64,000 bases of DNA from the NCBI GenBank assembly GCA_030015575.1, contig CM057344.1:190605044-190669043 (forward strand). Direction: 5' to 3'. Under the pieces are notes generated by a model, which made no database searches, was not told where the DNA came from, and was given only the letters and a program-made list of their open reading frames with translations. The DNA is from Agapanthus africanus. Its lineage: Eukaryota; Streptophyta; Magnoliopsida; Asparagales; Amaryllidaceae. Numbering within the stretch: the first letter of the stretch is position 1; each line of letters begins with the position of its first letter. Positions 20,183-32,781 of the stretch are shown here, piece after piece. The translations under genes and the position numbers were made by a program.

Positions 20183-22228
20183 ATGTCAGCTTGGACTAGA
20201 GATTCACAATCTCGATTGGTCCGGTTTGTGACTGTATCTTCCAACTCTTCTACACTTTCTGATTCCTCGGAACCTTCCGAAACTTTCTTACCTTCTGCTT
20301 TGTCGGAGCCGTCCGATCCTACACTTCTTTCACCCTCACCTTCTTCTCCTAAACCACCGACAATCAAGGAACAAACGATAGTGGAGCAGCAGGAGGTGGC
20401 GTTACAGGACAGATCCTATCCACACCGTTCATCCCTACCTTCATGCATAGTGTTGCCCACTATTGCGGCAAACAACTATGTAATCAAGCCGCAATTCATA
20501 CCACTACTCCCAAAATTCCACGGACTCGAGTCCGAGGAAGCTTACCTTCTAACCAGTGAATTTGAAGGAGTGTGTGCTATGATGAAAATTCACGGAGTGG
20601 GTGAGGATGTTGTTAAGCTCAAATTCATTCCTTTTGCACTTAAAGACAATGCGAAAAGTTGGTTAAACAGTTTTCCAGCTCGATCGATCACGACATGAGA
20701 CGACTTTGTGAATGTTTTTCTGAAGAAATTTTACCCTATTCACAAAACCGTGCGAATTCGAAATGAAATCACAATTTCAAACAAAAAGAGGGTGAAATTT
20801 TTTGGAAATGCTTAGAGAGATTCAAAGACATCTTAATCAAATGTCCCCATCACGGGTTAGAACAATGGAGGTTATGTCAGATTGTGTACGAGGGTTTAGA
20901 CTCCAGTTCACGCATGATGTTAGAATCCATGTGTCAGTGCAAATTTCTGAGTTATGGTGTTAAGGACGCATGGAATTTTTAGAAGAATTGGTTGACAAAA
21001 CCATTCAGTGGGAGAGTGTGAGTGAGAAACCATCTGTAACTAGGAGCGGTGTACACGTAGTTGACACCTCTATAGTAGCTGAAGCAAAAATCGCCGCTCT
21101 TGTACGGCGAATGGAAGCTTTAGAGAGCAAAAATTCACTGCTCCCGGTCAACCAAATTTCTCAAACCTTGTATGCTAACTGTCAGCATCCTAGCCACATA
21201 ACGGAAGAATGTCCATTTCTCGTTGGGTCCCAAGGACCCAAAACGTTAATGCGCTGTATCAAAACCAGCATCCCAAGAACGATTCCTTCGCATTGATGTA
21301 CAACCCTGGTTGGAAGAATCATCCCAATTTCGCTTGGAATCAGGCACCTTTTCAAAACAACAATTCAAACCCGCATTTCCAACAATTTCAAAATTCAAAA
21401 TTTCAAAACCAGAAATTGGGATACTAAAAAAACCCGCCCCAATAGCCGAATCAGCCCAATCCAACCTTTACACCCCCTGGGTTCGCCCAAGGCGACAAGA
21501 GGATGTCATCCATTGAAAAATGGTTGAAAGCTTTGATTAAAACTTCTGCGCAGACTTCGTCTAGTCTGGCAACTTTTATTCAAACATCTGGTCAGTTGCA
21601 TAGCGTTAACACTCAAGCGATAGCCAGACTAGAAATCCAAATCAGTCAACTAGCTGCTGCAGTTAATGAACGTGAAAAGAGAACATTTCCCTCTCAACCC
21701 GTGACAAATCCAAGAAAGCAGAGAAATAACAATGCTCATATTGTTCAGCAGAACAATATTGAGAATGCGAACGCCGTCACCGTCCTCAGATCAGGACGTA
21801 CGATTGACAATAAGGTTGTCAACCCTAATGACTCATCCAAACGTGCGGTTGTCAGTTTACCAGCACGTATTTCATCTTCTGTTCCTCATTGTGATCCGTC
21901 GTCATCTTCATTACCTTCTTCTTCTTCTTCGTCGTCATTTGCTGCATATCCTTCAAAGCAACTTGAGAATTTTCCGCAAGTCCACCCTGATGATCCAGCA
22001 AGAACACTCCCGCCTTCTGCACCTGTTCCATCTGCAACTTCTCCAAACTTCGTGTTTGGGCCTAAGGCTCCCTATCCCAATAGGTTGAAATCAAAGAAGC
22101 CTTCTGCAAGTATGGAAAAGGTGTTAGAGGTCTTCAAACGCTGTGAGGTTAACATTCCGTTGTTGGACGTGGTCCAACAAGTTCCGGCGTATGCAAAATT
22201 CCTGAAGGATTTGTGCACGCAAAAATGA
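20183..22228 (+). pseudogene. A gag, broken
   Basis: Relic of the Gag gene related to those of B and D (KPQFIPLLPKFHGLESEEAY near 20500). The first open segment (20183-20698) ends at a TGA that replaces the Trp codon found in B and D. Frameshifts follow near 20775 and again between 20940 and 21500. The zinc knuckle near 21170-21215 has lost its first Cys (YANC...H...C instead of CX2C). The last segment, 21503-22228, covers the linker and the VPAYAKFLKDL region before protease. The Ser-rich N-terminus differs from B and D. Confidence 0.85.
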
Positions 22229-22237
22229 CGCACGAAT

Positions 22238-23155
22238 GTGCCCAAAACAGTCTTCTTGGCCGCCACTCTAAGCGATGTCTTGTCCAAATCCATTCCGGTA
22301 AAATATAAGGACCCTGGTTGTCCTACTATTTCTTGCACTATCGGGGACAAGCAAATCAATCGTTCCTTGTTAGACTTAGGGGCAAGCGTGAATCTTCTCC
22401 CGTACTCAGTTTACAAACAACTGGGATTAGGAGAACTCAAGCCGACCAGAATGACTCTGCAACTGGTAGATCGATCAACGAAGGTACCAAGGGGAGAAAT
22501 CGATGATGTTCTAATCAAGGTCAGGGAATTCATATTCCCTGTAGATTTCATTGTGTTGGAGATTGAGCCCGTCACCAATCCCAGCGGTCAAATTTCAGTC
22601 ATACTGGGGCGGCCTTTCCTATCCACATCCAACGCGTTGATCAATTGTCGTAATGGATCCATGAAACTCTCATTTGGAAATATGACAGTTGACCTCAACA
22701 TCTTCTCGCTAGGAAACCAAGCGAGCGAGAAATACGATGACACATTTGAAGTCAACGCTGTATACGATATGTCTGAGAAGGGGACATTTGACTTCAAAAA
22801 TGAGTGTCTTGAAGAAACGCTTGAAGAACTGTTTTCTGAGGAGCTTCTTTTCCTTGAGAAGCTAAGTCCTGAACAGGCTTCCTACGCACACTGGGGGCCC
22901 CAATTTGAACCACTTCGTAACGAAGCCCCTGAAGTGCGACCATCTGTAGAGGAGCCACCAAAATTTGACCTGAAGGTTCTTCTTAACCACCTCAAGTATG
23001 CGTACTTGGAAAATAATGAAACACTTCCAGTAATAATCGCAACCGACCTTACGCCTGAGCAAGAGTTGGCCCTCATGGACGTTCTGAGAAAGAACATGGA
23101 AAAAATTGGGTGGTCAATGGCTGATATCAAAGGAATCAGCCCTGCTATCTGTTAG
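22238..23155 (+). pseudogene. A protease and RT N-terminus, truncated
   Basis: This 305-aa open segment contains the aspartic protease core: the LLDLGASVNLLPYSVYKQLG active-site loop, PRGEIDDVLIK, and ILGRPFLSTSNALIN. It then runs through the connector into the beginning of RT (ISPAIC) and stops at TAG 23153-23155. It follows the broken gag with only a short gap and a frameshift. Protease was part of the same polyprotein. Confidence 0.85.
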
Positions 23156-23683
23156 CATATAATCCATATGACTGATGATTCCAAACCCTTCAAGGATCAT
23201 CAACGCTGACTTAACCCGGTGATAAAAGAAGCGGTGCGGAATGAAATGCTGAAGTGTCTTGACAATGGGATCATCTATCCCATCTCTGATAGCAAGTGGG
23301 TAAGTCCCATTCATGTTATGCCAAAAAAATCGGGTATCACTGTAATCACGAATGAAGCAAACGAGCTAGTCCCAACCCGCACATAAACAGGATGGAGAGT
23401 CTGTATTGACTACAGAAAGCTCAACGCAGACACTCACAATGATCATTTCCCGCCGCCCTTCATTGATCAAATGCTTGAACCCCTAGCCGGACATGCCTAC
23501 TATTGTTTCTTAGATAGGTATTCCGGCTACAATCAAATCTCGATCGATCCGGAGGATTAGGAAAAAATGAATATCACTTGTTCTTTTGGCACATTCGCCA
23601 ACCGTCGCATGCCCTTTGGGTTGTGTAATGCACCTACAACATTTCAGCTGTGCATGATGAGCATCTTTTCTGACATGGTAGAG
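23156..23683 (+). pseudogene. A reverse transcriptase, N-terminal half
   Basis: With stops ignored this reads as an Athila-type RT: ISDSKWVSPIHVMPKKSG, GWRVCIDYRKLN, FLDRYSGYNQI and RRMPFGLCNAPTTFQ are in order. Stops occur at about 23216 (TGA), 23386 (TAA) and 23558 (TAG). The domain is cut after codon GAG by element D, and RT resumes at 32782. Confidence 0.88.
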
Positions 23684-24070
23684 TGATCAGTCGAAAATAA
23701 TGTATTTTTAACACGGCAATTTCCTTATCATTTGCACTCATTTAGAAGTGTTCGGTATTCATATTTCACATATTAGCAAATCAGTCGTTAAATATCAGAT
23801 TGCATGTGTTAGACTTTAAAACCGGCACTTTAAGGGAAATTGACTGCATTTCATGGCATTGCATCATCTCTGTATTTGCGCAATACTTGTCTTGAGTCCG
23901 TGCAGGAAAATACGGAACAATAGCCAAAGAGCTGATCAAAATTACGCCAACTCAAAAGATGCAGATCTGGTAGCAATTCAGAAGTAATTACAAAATTCAA
24001 CACATGAAAACAAGGCCCACAACTCAAGCCCAACAAGCAACAGAGAGCCCAAGCTCCAACTCTTCAAAAG

Positions 24071-24118
24071 CGCCGCGGAACCGCGGCGGGAGCCGGCTTG
24101 CGCCGCGGTTCCGCGGCG
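24071..24118. repeat. CpG-rich hairpin in D 5' LTR
   Basis: Arms 24071-24088 and 24101-24118 pair perfectly over 18 bp around a 12-nt spacer. The arm sequence differs from that in B at the same LTR position, yet pairing is complete in both. Confidence 0.95.
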
Positions 24119-24385
24119 GTTTGGCCACGTCAGCAAGTCATTTTCAGTGCACAATTTGTATCTCTAGGCCCACATTCCTTTCTGATACTTCAAATTCCAG
24201 AAAGACCTCCAAGCTACTGCCAGATCAGCAAAGATCATTAAGCAAGGCTAATCCTAATTAAGCTCCTAACTAATCACATCTAGAAGCTTCTCCTCTAACT
24301 AACTTTTGGAGGGAAATTCAAATTTCCTCAACAAACTTTTGGAGGGAAACTTAAAATTCAAATCCTAGATCTAGGGTTTAGATGT

Positions 24386-24395
24386 CTATAAATAG
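24386..24395 (+). promoter_or_regulatory. TATA box of D 5' LTR
   Basis: CTATAAATAG, the same word and relative position as in B. The 3' LTR copy is at 31665-31674. Confidence 0.75.
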
Positions 24396-25502
24396 GAACC
24401 TAGATCTAAGGGTTGGAAAATCAATTTTTAGGTAATCAATCTTTAGTTAGCAAATCTTTAGTCTTCTTCAATTCTTCATCTTCTTCCACAAGTCTAGTGA
24501 CAAGGCTTGTGCGAAACCCTAACCCTAATTCCACTCCAAATTCAAGATCTTGAGTACCAATCAAGCAAGAAGCCTTCAACCTTTTATGAGCCGAGCCGAT
24601 CTTCAATCGGGCAAGTGATCCAAGCCGATCCGCGACTCACAGAGACGAGCGAAGCCAAATCGACGATCGAATATTCTTCCTCTTGTAGTTCTTGAGCGAT
24701 TGTAACGAAATTGTTGATATAAATAAAAGGTGAAATTCTTTAATCTTGCTTTCTTTTAATTCTTGCATCATGATTAGATCTCAATTTGTAATTGTTGTTC
24801 TTGTTGTGATGCTTGAGTAAAACTCCGCTCGTAAAGGAGCTGAGATGATCAATAGAATGATGATGTAACAAATCTTAAAATGATTTTTAAGTCCTACGAG
24901 GTTTGTAAACCCTAGCAAGTTCAAGAATCGATGACCTAGTTTCGTTGCGATGCTTTCTTGATTGTGATCGCTCGAAATTAGGGATCTATGATCGTTTCTT
25001 GAATTTACTAGAGGCTAGAATGTGAATGATATCGACGAAAGAACAAGGGATAAGATGAAACCCTAGTTTCACAAGAAATCCCTAATTCTCGATCGATCAT
25101 CATCGATCTAGTATCAATTCATCGAAGGATAAGAATACGACATCGTGAGATTACATCACATCTATAGATCTGATCGATTCCTACGAGCCTCATTTAGATT
25201 CTTGATATTTGGTTTGGAAAAATCATCAAACTATCAATTCTTGATTCTATTTTTTTCTTGTTATTAGATCTATATTTTCTAATTCTTGAACTTCAAATAT
25301 AAATCATGAATTGTTTGTTTTATTTTCTTTAAAATTTCAATTCATCTAATTCGAAAGACGAACTATTACACTGTCCCTGTGGACGATCCGCACTCGCATA
25401 CGATCTACAATCGACACCGTAATTGATTGCGGTCAAATAATTTTTGGTTGTGATTTCTTTACAATTTTCCAACATACACAATCCGAAATCGTTTCAATCA
25501 AA

Positions 25503-25520
25503 TGGCGCCGTTGCCGGGGA
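25503..25520 (+). other. Primer binding site of D (tRNA-Asp)
   Basis: TGGCGCCGTTGCCGGGGA, two bases after the 5' LTR and identical to the B site. Confidence 0.93.
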
Positions 25521-26611
25521 TAGTGTGCTAATTGTTCGTATTTTGAAATTTGAGTTGAAAATTTTATTCCATCTAAATTTTGTGATCTAAACTCGCACAA
25601 AATCTAATACGTGTGTTGTGATTTGATTGCGAGGAATTTTGGAATCATTGGAGCTTGGATAAAATTTTTCTGAGCATTCCAGAGAGCTAAGGGGAGTAAC
25701 AGAAGCATTTACCTAAAAAAATTTTGCAGCGATCCCTTCAAGTGACCGCGTTTCCGCGGCAATAGGCAGCTTACGCGGCGGATCCGCGGTGGGTTAGGGT
25801 CTTCTCTGTACCAAAATTTCAGGTATACTTCTACTCTTTCTTATCTCTTTCCTCATCTGCTCCAATTAACAATTTCTGCAGATTTCTTTGCAAATAATCG
25901 CTGCGCCGCAAAAAGCAAATTAAAATTGTGCGTGTTTTTTGATTTTTGGTTGTTTGCATATTAATACGGAAATTAAGGGGCACGACCAAATCCAGATTAG
26001 GTGGGGAGTTCATTACCCTTCCTAAGCCCCGAAAATCGCAAAACTTGCATCCGCATTTACCCTCATTAATTAAAAGAAATCTAGAGATGACTCTAAGGAC
26101 CGTCGCGCTCAATTAGGACAAGAGAAGGCCGTGGGTAATTCATTGCTTATCCGCGTTTTCTTGTGGTGTCTAAGGCGAGTGTGTCTAAGGCTAGTGGTTT
26201 TTAATTAGGCCCACTACTTTCATAGTGGAGTACCTTCCCACTTACCTGGCACTTATCCGGCCACAGGGGGACAAAGAGGCAGTGGAGGATTCTATCCCGC
26301 GACTTGTCTTTTGGCAGTTAGGAGCGGTCTAGAGCCGGACCTAGGTGACCACTAGATTCTAGGGTTTTTGTGTGTTGCATTTGTTGTGTTGCATCATATT
26401 TTCAAAAATCCGTATCTTTTCAAAACAAACACCGCATTCACTTCATTTCCCCTAATTAAAAATTCACGCTGCCACTTGTACTAACCCTTTTTAGTGCAAA
26501 ATAGGCTGGACAACGGGATTCTAGTGCCCGACTTGTCCGCGTCCCCCGATCGACCCTAAAGTCGGTATTTCTACATTTACCCTTTCTTTACCCACAATCA
26601 TACCCACATCG
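25521..26611 (+). other. D leader (untranslated)
   Basis: This is collinear with the B leader. Paired CCGCGG-containing words lie at 25745-25760 and 25774-25790. A hairpin CCACTA-CTTTCA-TAGTGG at 26211-26228 occupies the site where A and the copia leaders have a GAAA-loop hairpin. Its loop is longer than in B, but the stem is kept. Confidence 0.8.
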
Positions 26612-29458
26612 ATGGATCCGTCTCCATCGAACTTCTTTTCCACTACCCTGCCGCCGTCCGTTGGTGCGCAGAATCCACCTCGCATCTCTCTCCAAGAGAG
26701 ATGCTATCCTACACGAGGTCCACTTTCCACTTGTCTTTCCATTCCACCAGCCAACGGGGAAAATTTTCAAATAAAACCCCAATACATCAACCTTCTACCA
26801 AAATTCCACGGTCTCGAGTCTGAAGACGCATACGTGTTTATTACCAAATTTGAAAATGTATGCGCAATGATGGGTAGTTCACAGCTTTCTGTGGATGCTT
26901 TCCGTCTACGTCTTCTCCCATTTACTTTGAACGATTTAGCCGAGAAGTGGCTATATAACACTACCGCACATTCCATTTCAAATTGGGACGAATTCGTCAA
27001 AGCATTCCTTAAGAAATTCTACCCACATCAAAAGACAGCTCGAGTCCGTAGCGAAATCTATCAATTCACCCAGCTTCCAAATGAAACATTTTCAAAATGT
27101 CTTGAACGTTTCAAGGATCTGTTAGTCCAATGTCCACATCACGGCATCCCGAAATGGGAATTATGCCGAATCATTTATGAGGGCATTACTCCTTACACAA
27201 GACAGACCCTTGAATCCATGTGTCAAGGCAACTTCATGACTAAAGATGATGGGGAAGCCTGGAATTTTCTAGAAGATTTCGCTGAAAAATCTTTACAGTG
27301 GGAGGGTGTGAGTCAATCGTCTAGGGATGGCAATGATATTTCCATAGGAGTTAGAGCTGACATTTCAGCTATACACAAGAAACTCGAGACTATGGAAAAC
27401 AAATTTTTAGCCGCCACCCTAAGTCAAATATCACTCTCCAAAACTGTATGTGGCTGCTGTTCTGATCCGTCTCACTTGACGGAAGAATGTCCGTTTCAAG
27501 GTCATGAGCATACCAATGCTGCATTTCAAAGACCTAGAAACGATCCATTCTCCTCCACATATGATCAAGGTTGGAGGAATCACCCTAATTTTGCTTGGAA
27601 CCAATCACAATCTCAAAACACGGTTCCAAACCCGAATCAATTCCAAAGGGTCCCTCCACCACAACAGCAACCACCACAATTAAGTCAGCACCCCTTTCAA
27701 GCACAAAACATTCAAAATCCGGTCAACACTTTTGCACAATCTAGTCCTTTGCAATTGACCGGTACAGATAATACCTCTGCACTAGCACAAACCTTGGATA
27801 CTTTCATGAAACAATCCATCCAAGGGACGACAAGTTTGCAATGTTCCGTCGAGAATGTGATGAAGATCATTATCTCTCAAAATGAGAACATCAAATCGAT
27901 GGAAGAACAAATTGCACAACTAAAAGCCGAAATGCGTGCAAGAGAGAAAGGGAAACTTCCAGCTCAACCTTTACCTAATTCTGGTTATTCACATCATGTG
28001 GATGCAATCACGTTGAGATCTGGAAGAGTGCTTGACCCTTACGTTGGGGAAGAGTTTGATGATACAGAAAAATCAATCAATAACACCCCGACTGAGACCT
28101 TTCCTCACACACACACTTCTAATTCTGACCCCAGTTCTTCTACCCTACCACCTTCTTGCGAGCCTATTCTTCATTTCCCAAAAGGCTCGCCACCTCAGCC
28201 CATCTCTTCAAGTTCTCCACAGACGATCCCCACTCCTCTTTTGGGATCATGTCTACCCCCACTTCCTTCTCCTATGATGGACCCAGCGCTTATTGCTAAA
28301 GCACCTTATCCTAATCGGTTAAGGGCTAACACACCAAGTCCACATATGGAGAAGATTATGAACATCTTTAAGGAAGTTAACATCAACATCCCTCTCCTAG
28401 ATGCTATCCAACAAGTTCCGTCCTATGAAAAAATCCTTAAGAACTTGTGCACTAGGAAGAGGAAGACTCAAGTGCCTAAAAAAATCTTCATGTCAAGTAC
28501 TGTAGACACGGCTTTTCCCCAACAATTACCACGGAAACGTAAGGACCCTGGTTGTCCTACTATTTCCATTTCTATTGGGGAGAAACACATCAACCGTGCG
28601 TTACTTGACCTTGGCGCTAGTGTTAACTTACTTCCTTACTCGGTATACGAGCAACTAGGTATCGGAGTGTTAAAGCCCTCGAGCATAACTCTCCAGATGG
28701 CTGACCGATCAATCACCAAACCTAGGGGTGAACTGGAGGATGTGTTAATAAAAATCGGAGAATTTATATTCCCGGTAGATTTTATTGTAATTGATACACA
28801 GCCTGTAGCGAACCCACGGAATCAAATTCCGGTGATTTTAGGTCGCCCATTTTTGGCCACTTCCAATGCAATAATCAACTGTCGTAACGGTTCTATGACC
28901 CTATCCTTCGGGAATAGGTCAATAGAGCTGAACATTTACAAGTTGGGAAGTGTACCCTCCGAACCTACTGTTCAGGTCTGTTCTGTCGACTTAATGGATG
29001 TCGACAGCAGCGAATTTGATGATCCTCCTGATACTGATCTTGACTCTTTTCATATGTTATTGTTTGACCCGACTATGTATCATACACATACGGACTCTTC
29101 CACCGAGATGTCCGGGTCAACAACTAACACTGATTATGAACTGCTCTTAGAGTCTGAAGATCGCCCCGCACTTTGTGATGACATTATTCATCGGGGTATT
29201 GATGGAACTTTTGAGGAAATCTTCGCCGATGAACTCGCATTTTTGAATGACACGGGTGTTGAGATGAATCATGTCCCAATCAATGAAATTGAACCTCCAC
29301 CCCTTTTTCTGAATTGTAAAAAGAATGCGAATAATCCATCACATTCACTGTATCGTCTCTCCAAAATAAGACGCACACACATTCTCTTCCACCACTTAAC
29401 CTTTCCCCACTTCTTCTTCCACCAACCAGAGCACTGCATTGACAAAATTTTTGAATGA
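26612..29458 (+). CDS. gag-pro: Gag-protease polyprotein of element D
   Basis: This 948-aa intact frame is highly similar to that of B along its length. The start is ATG of MDPSPSNFF. The Gag domain covers about residues 55-235, with a CX2CX4HX4C zinc knuckle at residues 280-293 (CGCCSDPSHLTEEC) and a Pro/Gln-rich linker. The stretch before EQIAQLKAEM differs from B (TSALAQTLDTFMKQSIQ region). The protease active-site motif DLGASVNLL is at about residue 666, with ILGRPFLATSNAIIN further on. An acidic C-terminal tail ends KIFE at a TGA. No pol follows. The frame is open despite LTR divergence, which suggests selection on Gag-protease or a modest age; inference only. Confidence 0.93.
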   Translation: MDPSPSNFFSTTLPPSVGAQNPPRISLQERCYPTRGPLSTCLSIPPANGENFQIKPQYINLLPKFHGLESEDAYVFITKFENVCAMMGSSQLSVDAFRLRLLPFTLNDLAEKWLYNTTAHSISNWDEFVKAFLKKFYPHQKTARVRSEIYQFTQLPNETFSKCLERFKDLLVQCPHHGIPKWELCRIIYEGITPYTRQTLESMCQGNFMTKDDGEAWNFLEDFAEKSLQWEGVSQSSRDGNDISIGVRADISAIHKKLETMENKFLAATLSQISLSKTVCGCCSDPSHLTEECPFQGHEHTNAAFQRPRNDPFSSTYDQGWRNHPNFAWNQSQSQNTVPNPNQFQRVPPPQQQPPQLSQHPFQAQNIQNPVNTFAQSSPLQLTGTDNTSALAQTLDTFMKQSIQGTTSLQCSVENVMKIIISQNENIKSMEEQIAQLKAEMRAREKGKLPAQPLPNSGYSHHVDAITLRSGRVLDPYVGEEFDDTEKSINNTPTETFPHTHTSNSDPSSSTLPPSCEPILHFPKGSPPQPISSSSPQTIPTPLLGSCLPPLPSPMMDPALIAKAPYPNRLRANTPSPHMEKIMNIFKEVNINIPLLDAIQQVPSYEKILKNLCTRKRKTQVPKKIFMSSTVDTAFPQQLPRKRKDPGCPTISISIGEKHINRALLDLGASVNLLPYSVYEQLGIGVLKPSSITLQMADRSITKPRGELEDVLIKIGEFIFPVDFIVIDTQPVANPRNQIPVILGRPFLATSNAIINCRNGSMTLSFGNRSIELNIYKLGSVPSEPTVQVCSVDLMDVDSSEFDDPPDTDLDSFHMLLFDPTMYHTHTDSSTEMSGSTTNTDYELLLESEDRPALCDDIIHRGIDGTFEEIFADELAFLNDTGVEMNHVPINEIEPPPLFLNCKKNANNPSHSLYRLSKIRRTHILFHHLTFPHFFFHQPEHCIDKIFE

Positions 29459-30947
29459 TTGGTGTTGACATTCGGTCTTTGCAAAGCTTGGCATCGACCA
29501 ATAATCTTTTGACCCCCTCATATGATTTTCAAAGCTTAACATTGCATAACTCAAGTTTGGGGGGTACATTTTTTCGGGCTCTTGAAAAGAAATTTTTTTG
29601 TAAAGTTATGAGCCAAAAATAAGTTTGGGGGAGGTTCTTCACTTAAATATTTTGCCCCCACTAATAAATTCCTCCCAAGCTTACAGTTTTTTTCGAGATT
29701 TAGCTGATGGCAACAGTGAGGACACTGTTGAAAACAAGTTTGGGGGAGGTTTGTGCTTATTTTTGCATCATTTGCATCATACTTTGCATAAGCACAAAAC
29801 ATTTTTCGAAAACCCATAAAAATTTAAAAAATTTCAAAAAGATAAAAATATTTTTTGTACATAAATAAGATAATAAAAGTTTAGATAGTGAAAAATTACA
29901 TCCATGAGATTAGAAAAATTTAAGAAAACTAAGAAAATTAGAAGTTTTCTTATACGAACTAGTAATAAGTAGTTATGAGCCGTTGTCCCAAGGGTTAGTA
30001 AGATGAAGGAAGTCACTAATCTGAGGATAAAAATAAGTCTGAAAAATAGTTTCTATTCTGGAAGCCAACCATTTTGAACGTTGCTACCCTGCTTTTCGCA
30101 CTTACACACGTCTTAAAGCCTGGGATAGTAGAGGATACCTTGAAATGCTCTTGTCTTAAAGCCGATGTATGAAGGAAATAAAAAGAAAAAGTGAATAAAA
30201 AAATATAAAGTGGTGAGAAAAATGGACACTGGTTTTGTTATCACCAAGGGCAATAAAAAATATATAGCGAGGGTGTTTCTTCACCTAGTGCCCTAAGGCC
30301 AACTGGTCTGGGAGTCACTGCTATGCCTGAGGTGGTGCAAGACGAAGAAAATACACCAAATAAGCAAGCACATAAGTAATCGGTCGGTTAGTACCTCAAG
30401 AAGTATTAACGGTCGCATGAAAGTGTGTGAGCAATCTCATCTAATATTCATTAAGTAAAAAGTACTGAGGCTGATGGGCAAGAGTATGATAGCTTGAATT
30501 GAATTCTCCGAGTGTAGGGATGTCCTTTACACACACGCAGGGTGATATGATCGATGTTTTGGAAGAAAGATAGGAATGAAAAATAAGACGATGTTTTATT
30601 GAGGGAGGACGTGATTTCTAATATCTTTTCATGACCATTAAGGTAGGGCTAATGACAACCGAAAAGCTAGCTTAGTTGGAAACCCTAATTTTCAAGGTTT
30701 TTCTTTTACAATTCTTTTCTTTAAATGTAATATTCATGATCTTCCTTTTATTATTGGATTTTGTGGGTGCAATCCGCTGAAAACCCTCAGGAGACAACAC
30801 TCCTCCTACTAGGAACACCTAGAGGTTTAAAGGCTTATTGCACATGCTCAGTGCAATCGTGTTGCCTACGAAAGTGTGCTAGTTAGTTTTTATCTTTCTT
30901 TTCTCCTTCTCTTTTTAATAAAAAATTCGTTCGAGACGATCGAAAAT
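29459..30947 (+). other. D 3' untranslated region
   Basis: No gene is seen. Three internal purine tracts built on AAGTTTGGGGG lie at 29552-29566, 29621-29637 and 29735-29750, at the same places as in B. The distal hairpin module shared with A and B lies at about 30759-30885, with CTAGG-AACA-CCTAG and TTGCAC/GTGCAA stems kept. Confidence 0.8.
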
Positions 30948-30962
30948 AAGTTTGGGGGAATT
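30948..30962 (+). other. Polypurine tract of D
   Basis: AAGTTTGGGGGAATT abuts the 3' LTR. Confidence 0.85.
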
Positions 30963-32776
30963 TGATCAGTCGAAAATAATGTATTTTTAACACGGCAATT
31001 TCCTTATCATTTGCACTCATTTAGAAGTGTTCGGTATTCATATTTCACATATTAGCAAATCAGTCGTTAAATATCAGATTGCATGTGTTAGACTTTAAAA
31101 CCGGCACTTTAAGGGAAATTGACTGCATTTCATGGCATTGCATCATCTCTGTATTTGCGCAACACTTGTCTTGAGTCCGTGCAGGAAAATACGGAACAAT
31201 AGCCAAAGAGCTGATCAAAATTACGCCAACTCAAAAGATGCAGATCTGGTAGCAATTCAGAAGTAATTACAAAATTCAACACATGAAAACAAGGCCCACA
31301 ACTCAAGCCCAACAAGCAACAGAGAGCCCAAGCTCCAACTCTTCAAAAGCGCCGCGGAACCGCGGCGGAAGCCGGCTTCCGCCGCGGTTCCGCGGCGGTT
31401 TGGCCACGTCAGCAAGTCATTTTCAGTGCACAATTTGTATCTCTGGGCCCACATTCCTTTCTGATACTTCAAATTCCAGAAAGACCTCGAAGCTACTACC
31501 AGATCAGCAAAGATCATTAAGCAAGGCTAATCCTAATTAAGCTCTTAATTAATCACATCTAGAAGCTTCTTCTCTAACTAACTTTTGGAGGGAAATTCAA
31601 ATTTCCTCAACAAACTTTTGGAGGGAAACTTAAAATTCAAATCCTAGATCTAGGGTTTAGATGTCTATAAATAGGAACCTAGATCTAAGGGTTGGAAAAT
31701 CAATTTTAGGTAATCAATCTTTAGTTAGCAAATCTTTAGTCTTCTTCAATTCTTCATCTTCTTCCATAAGTCTAGTGACAAGGCTTGTGCGAAACCCTAA
31801 CCCTAATTCCACTCCAAATTCAAGATCTTGAGTACCAATCAAGCAAGAAGCCTTCAACCTTTTATGAGCCGAGCCGATCTTCAATCGGGCAAGTGATCCA
31901 AGCCGATCCGCGACTCACGGAGACGAGCGAAGCCAAATCGACGATTGAGTTCTTCCTCTTGTAGTTCTTGAGCGATTGTAACGAAATTGTTGATATAAAT
32001 AAAAGGTGAAATTCTTTAATCTTGCTTTCTTTTAATTCTTGCATCATGATTAGATCTCAATTTATAATTGTTGTTCTTGTTGTGATGCTTGAGTAAAACT
32101 CCGCTCGTAAAGGAGCCGAGACGATCAATAGAATGATGATGTAACAAATCTTAAAACGATTTTTAAGTCCTACGAGGTTTGTAAACCCTAGCAAGTTCAA
32201 GAATCGATGACCTAGTTTCGTTGCGATGCTTTCTTGATTGTGATCGCTCGAAATTAGGGATCTACGATCGTTTCTTGAATTTACTAGAGGCTAGAATGTG
32301 AATGATATCGACGAAAGAACAAGGGATAAGATGAAACCCTAGTTTCACAAGAAATCTCTAATTCTTGATCAATCATCATCGATCTAGTATCAATTCATCG
32401 AAGGATAAGAATACGACATCGTGAGATTACATCACATCTATAGATCCGATCGATTCCTACGAGCCTCATTTAGATTCTTGATATTTGGTTTGGAAAAATC
32501 ATCAAACTTTCAATTCTTGATTCTATCTTTTTCTTGTTATTAGATCTATATTTTCTAATTCTTGAACTTCAAATATAAATCATGAATTGTTTGTTTTCTT
32601 TTCTTTAAAATTTCAATTCATCTAATTCGAAAGACGAACTATTACACTGTCCCTGTGGACGATCCGCACTCGCTTACGATCTACAATCGACACCGTAATT
32701 GATTGCGGTCAAATAATTTTTGGTTGTGATTTCTTTACAATTTTCCAACATACACAATCCGAAATCGTTTCAATCA
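30963..32776 (+). repeat. D 3' LTR
   Basis: This copies the 5' LTR with scattered substitutions. The hairpin has become a perfect 48-bp palindrome (31350-31397). The TATA box is at 31665-31674. It is followed by TSD TAGAG. Confidence 0.95.
31350..31397. repeat. Perfect 48-bp palindrome in D 3' LTR
   Basis: The 18-bp arms are joined by GAAGCCGGCTTC, itself a palindrome, so the whole 48 bp reads the same on both strands. The 5' LTR copy has GGAGCCGGCTTG there and is not fully palindromic. Confidence 0.95.
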
Positions 32777-32781
32777 TAGAG

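Larger units (their letters stand above)
23684..25500 (+). repeat. D 5' LTR
   Basis: It runs from TGATCAGTCG to TTTCAATCA. It contains an 18-bp-arm CpG-rich hairpin (24071-24118), CCACGTCAGC just after it, and a TATA box, CTATAAATAG, at 24386-24395. It lacks the 70-bp terminal extension seen in B. Confidence 0.95.
23684..32776 (+). mobile_element. D: gag-protease-only Athila-like element in the A RT
   Basis: This complete 9093-bp element has LTRs of 1817 and 1814 bp (23684-25500 and 30963-32776) and a TSD of TAGAG at 23679-23683 and 32777-32781. It has a tRNA-Asp primer site, a leader, one intact gag-protease frame, a 3' untranslated region with repeated purine tracts, and no pol. It is a close relative of B but has visible differences between its LTRs, so it is older. 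Joining the flanks at the TSD restores the RT codon order of A. Confidence 0.95.
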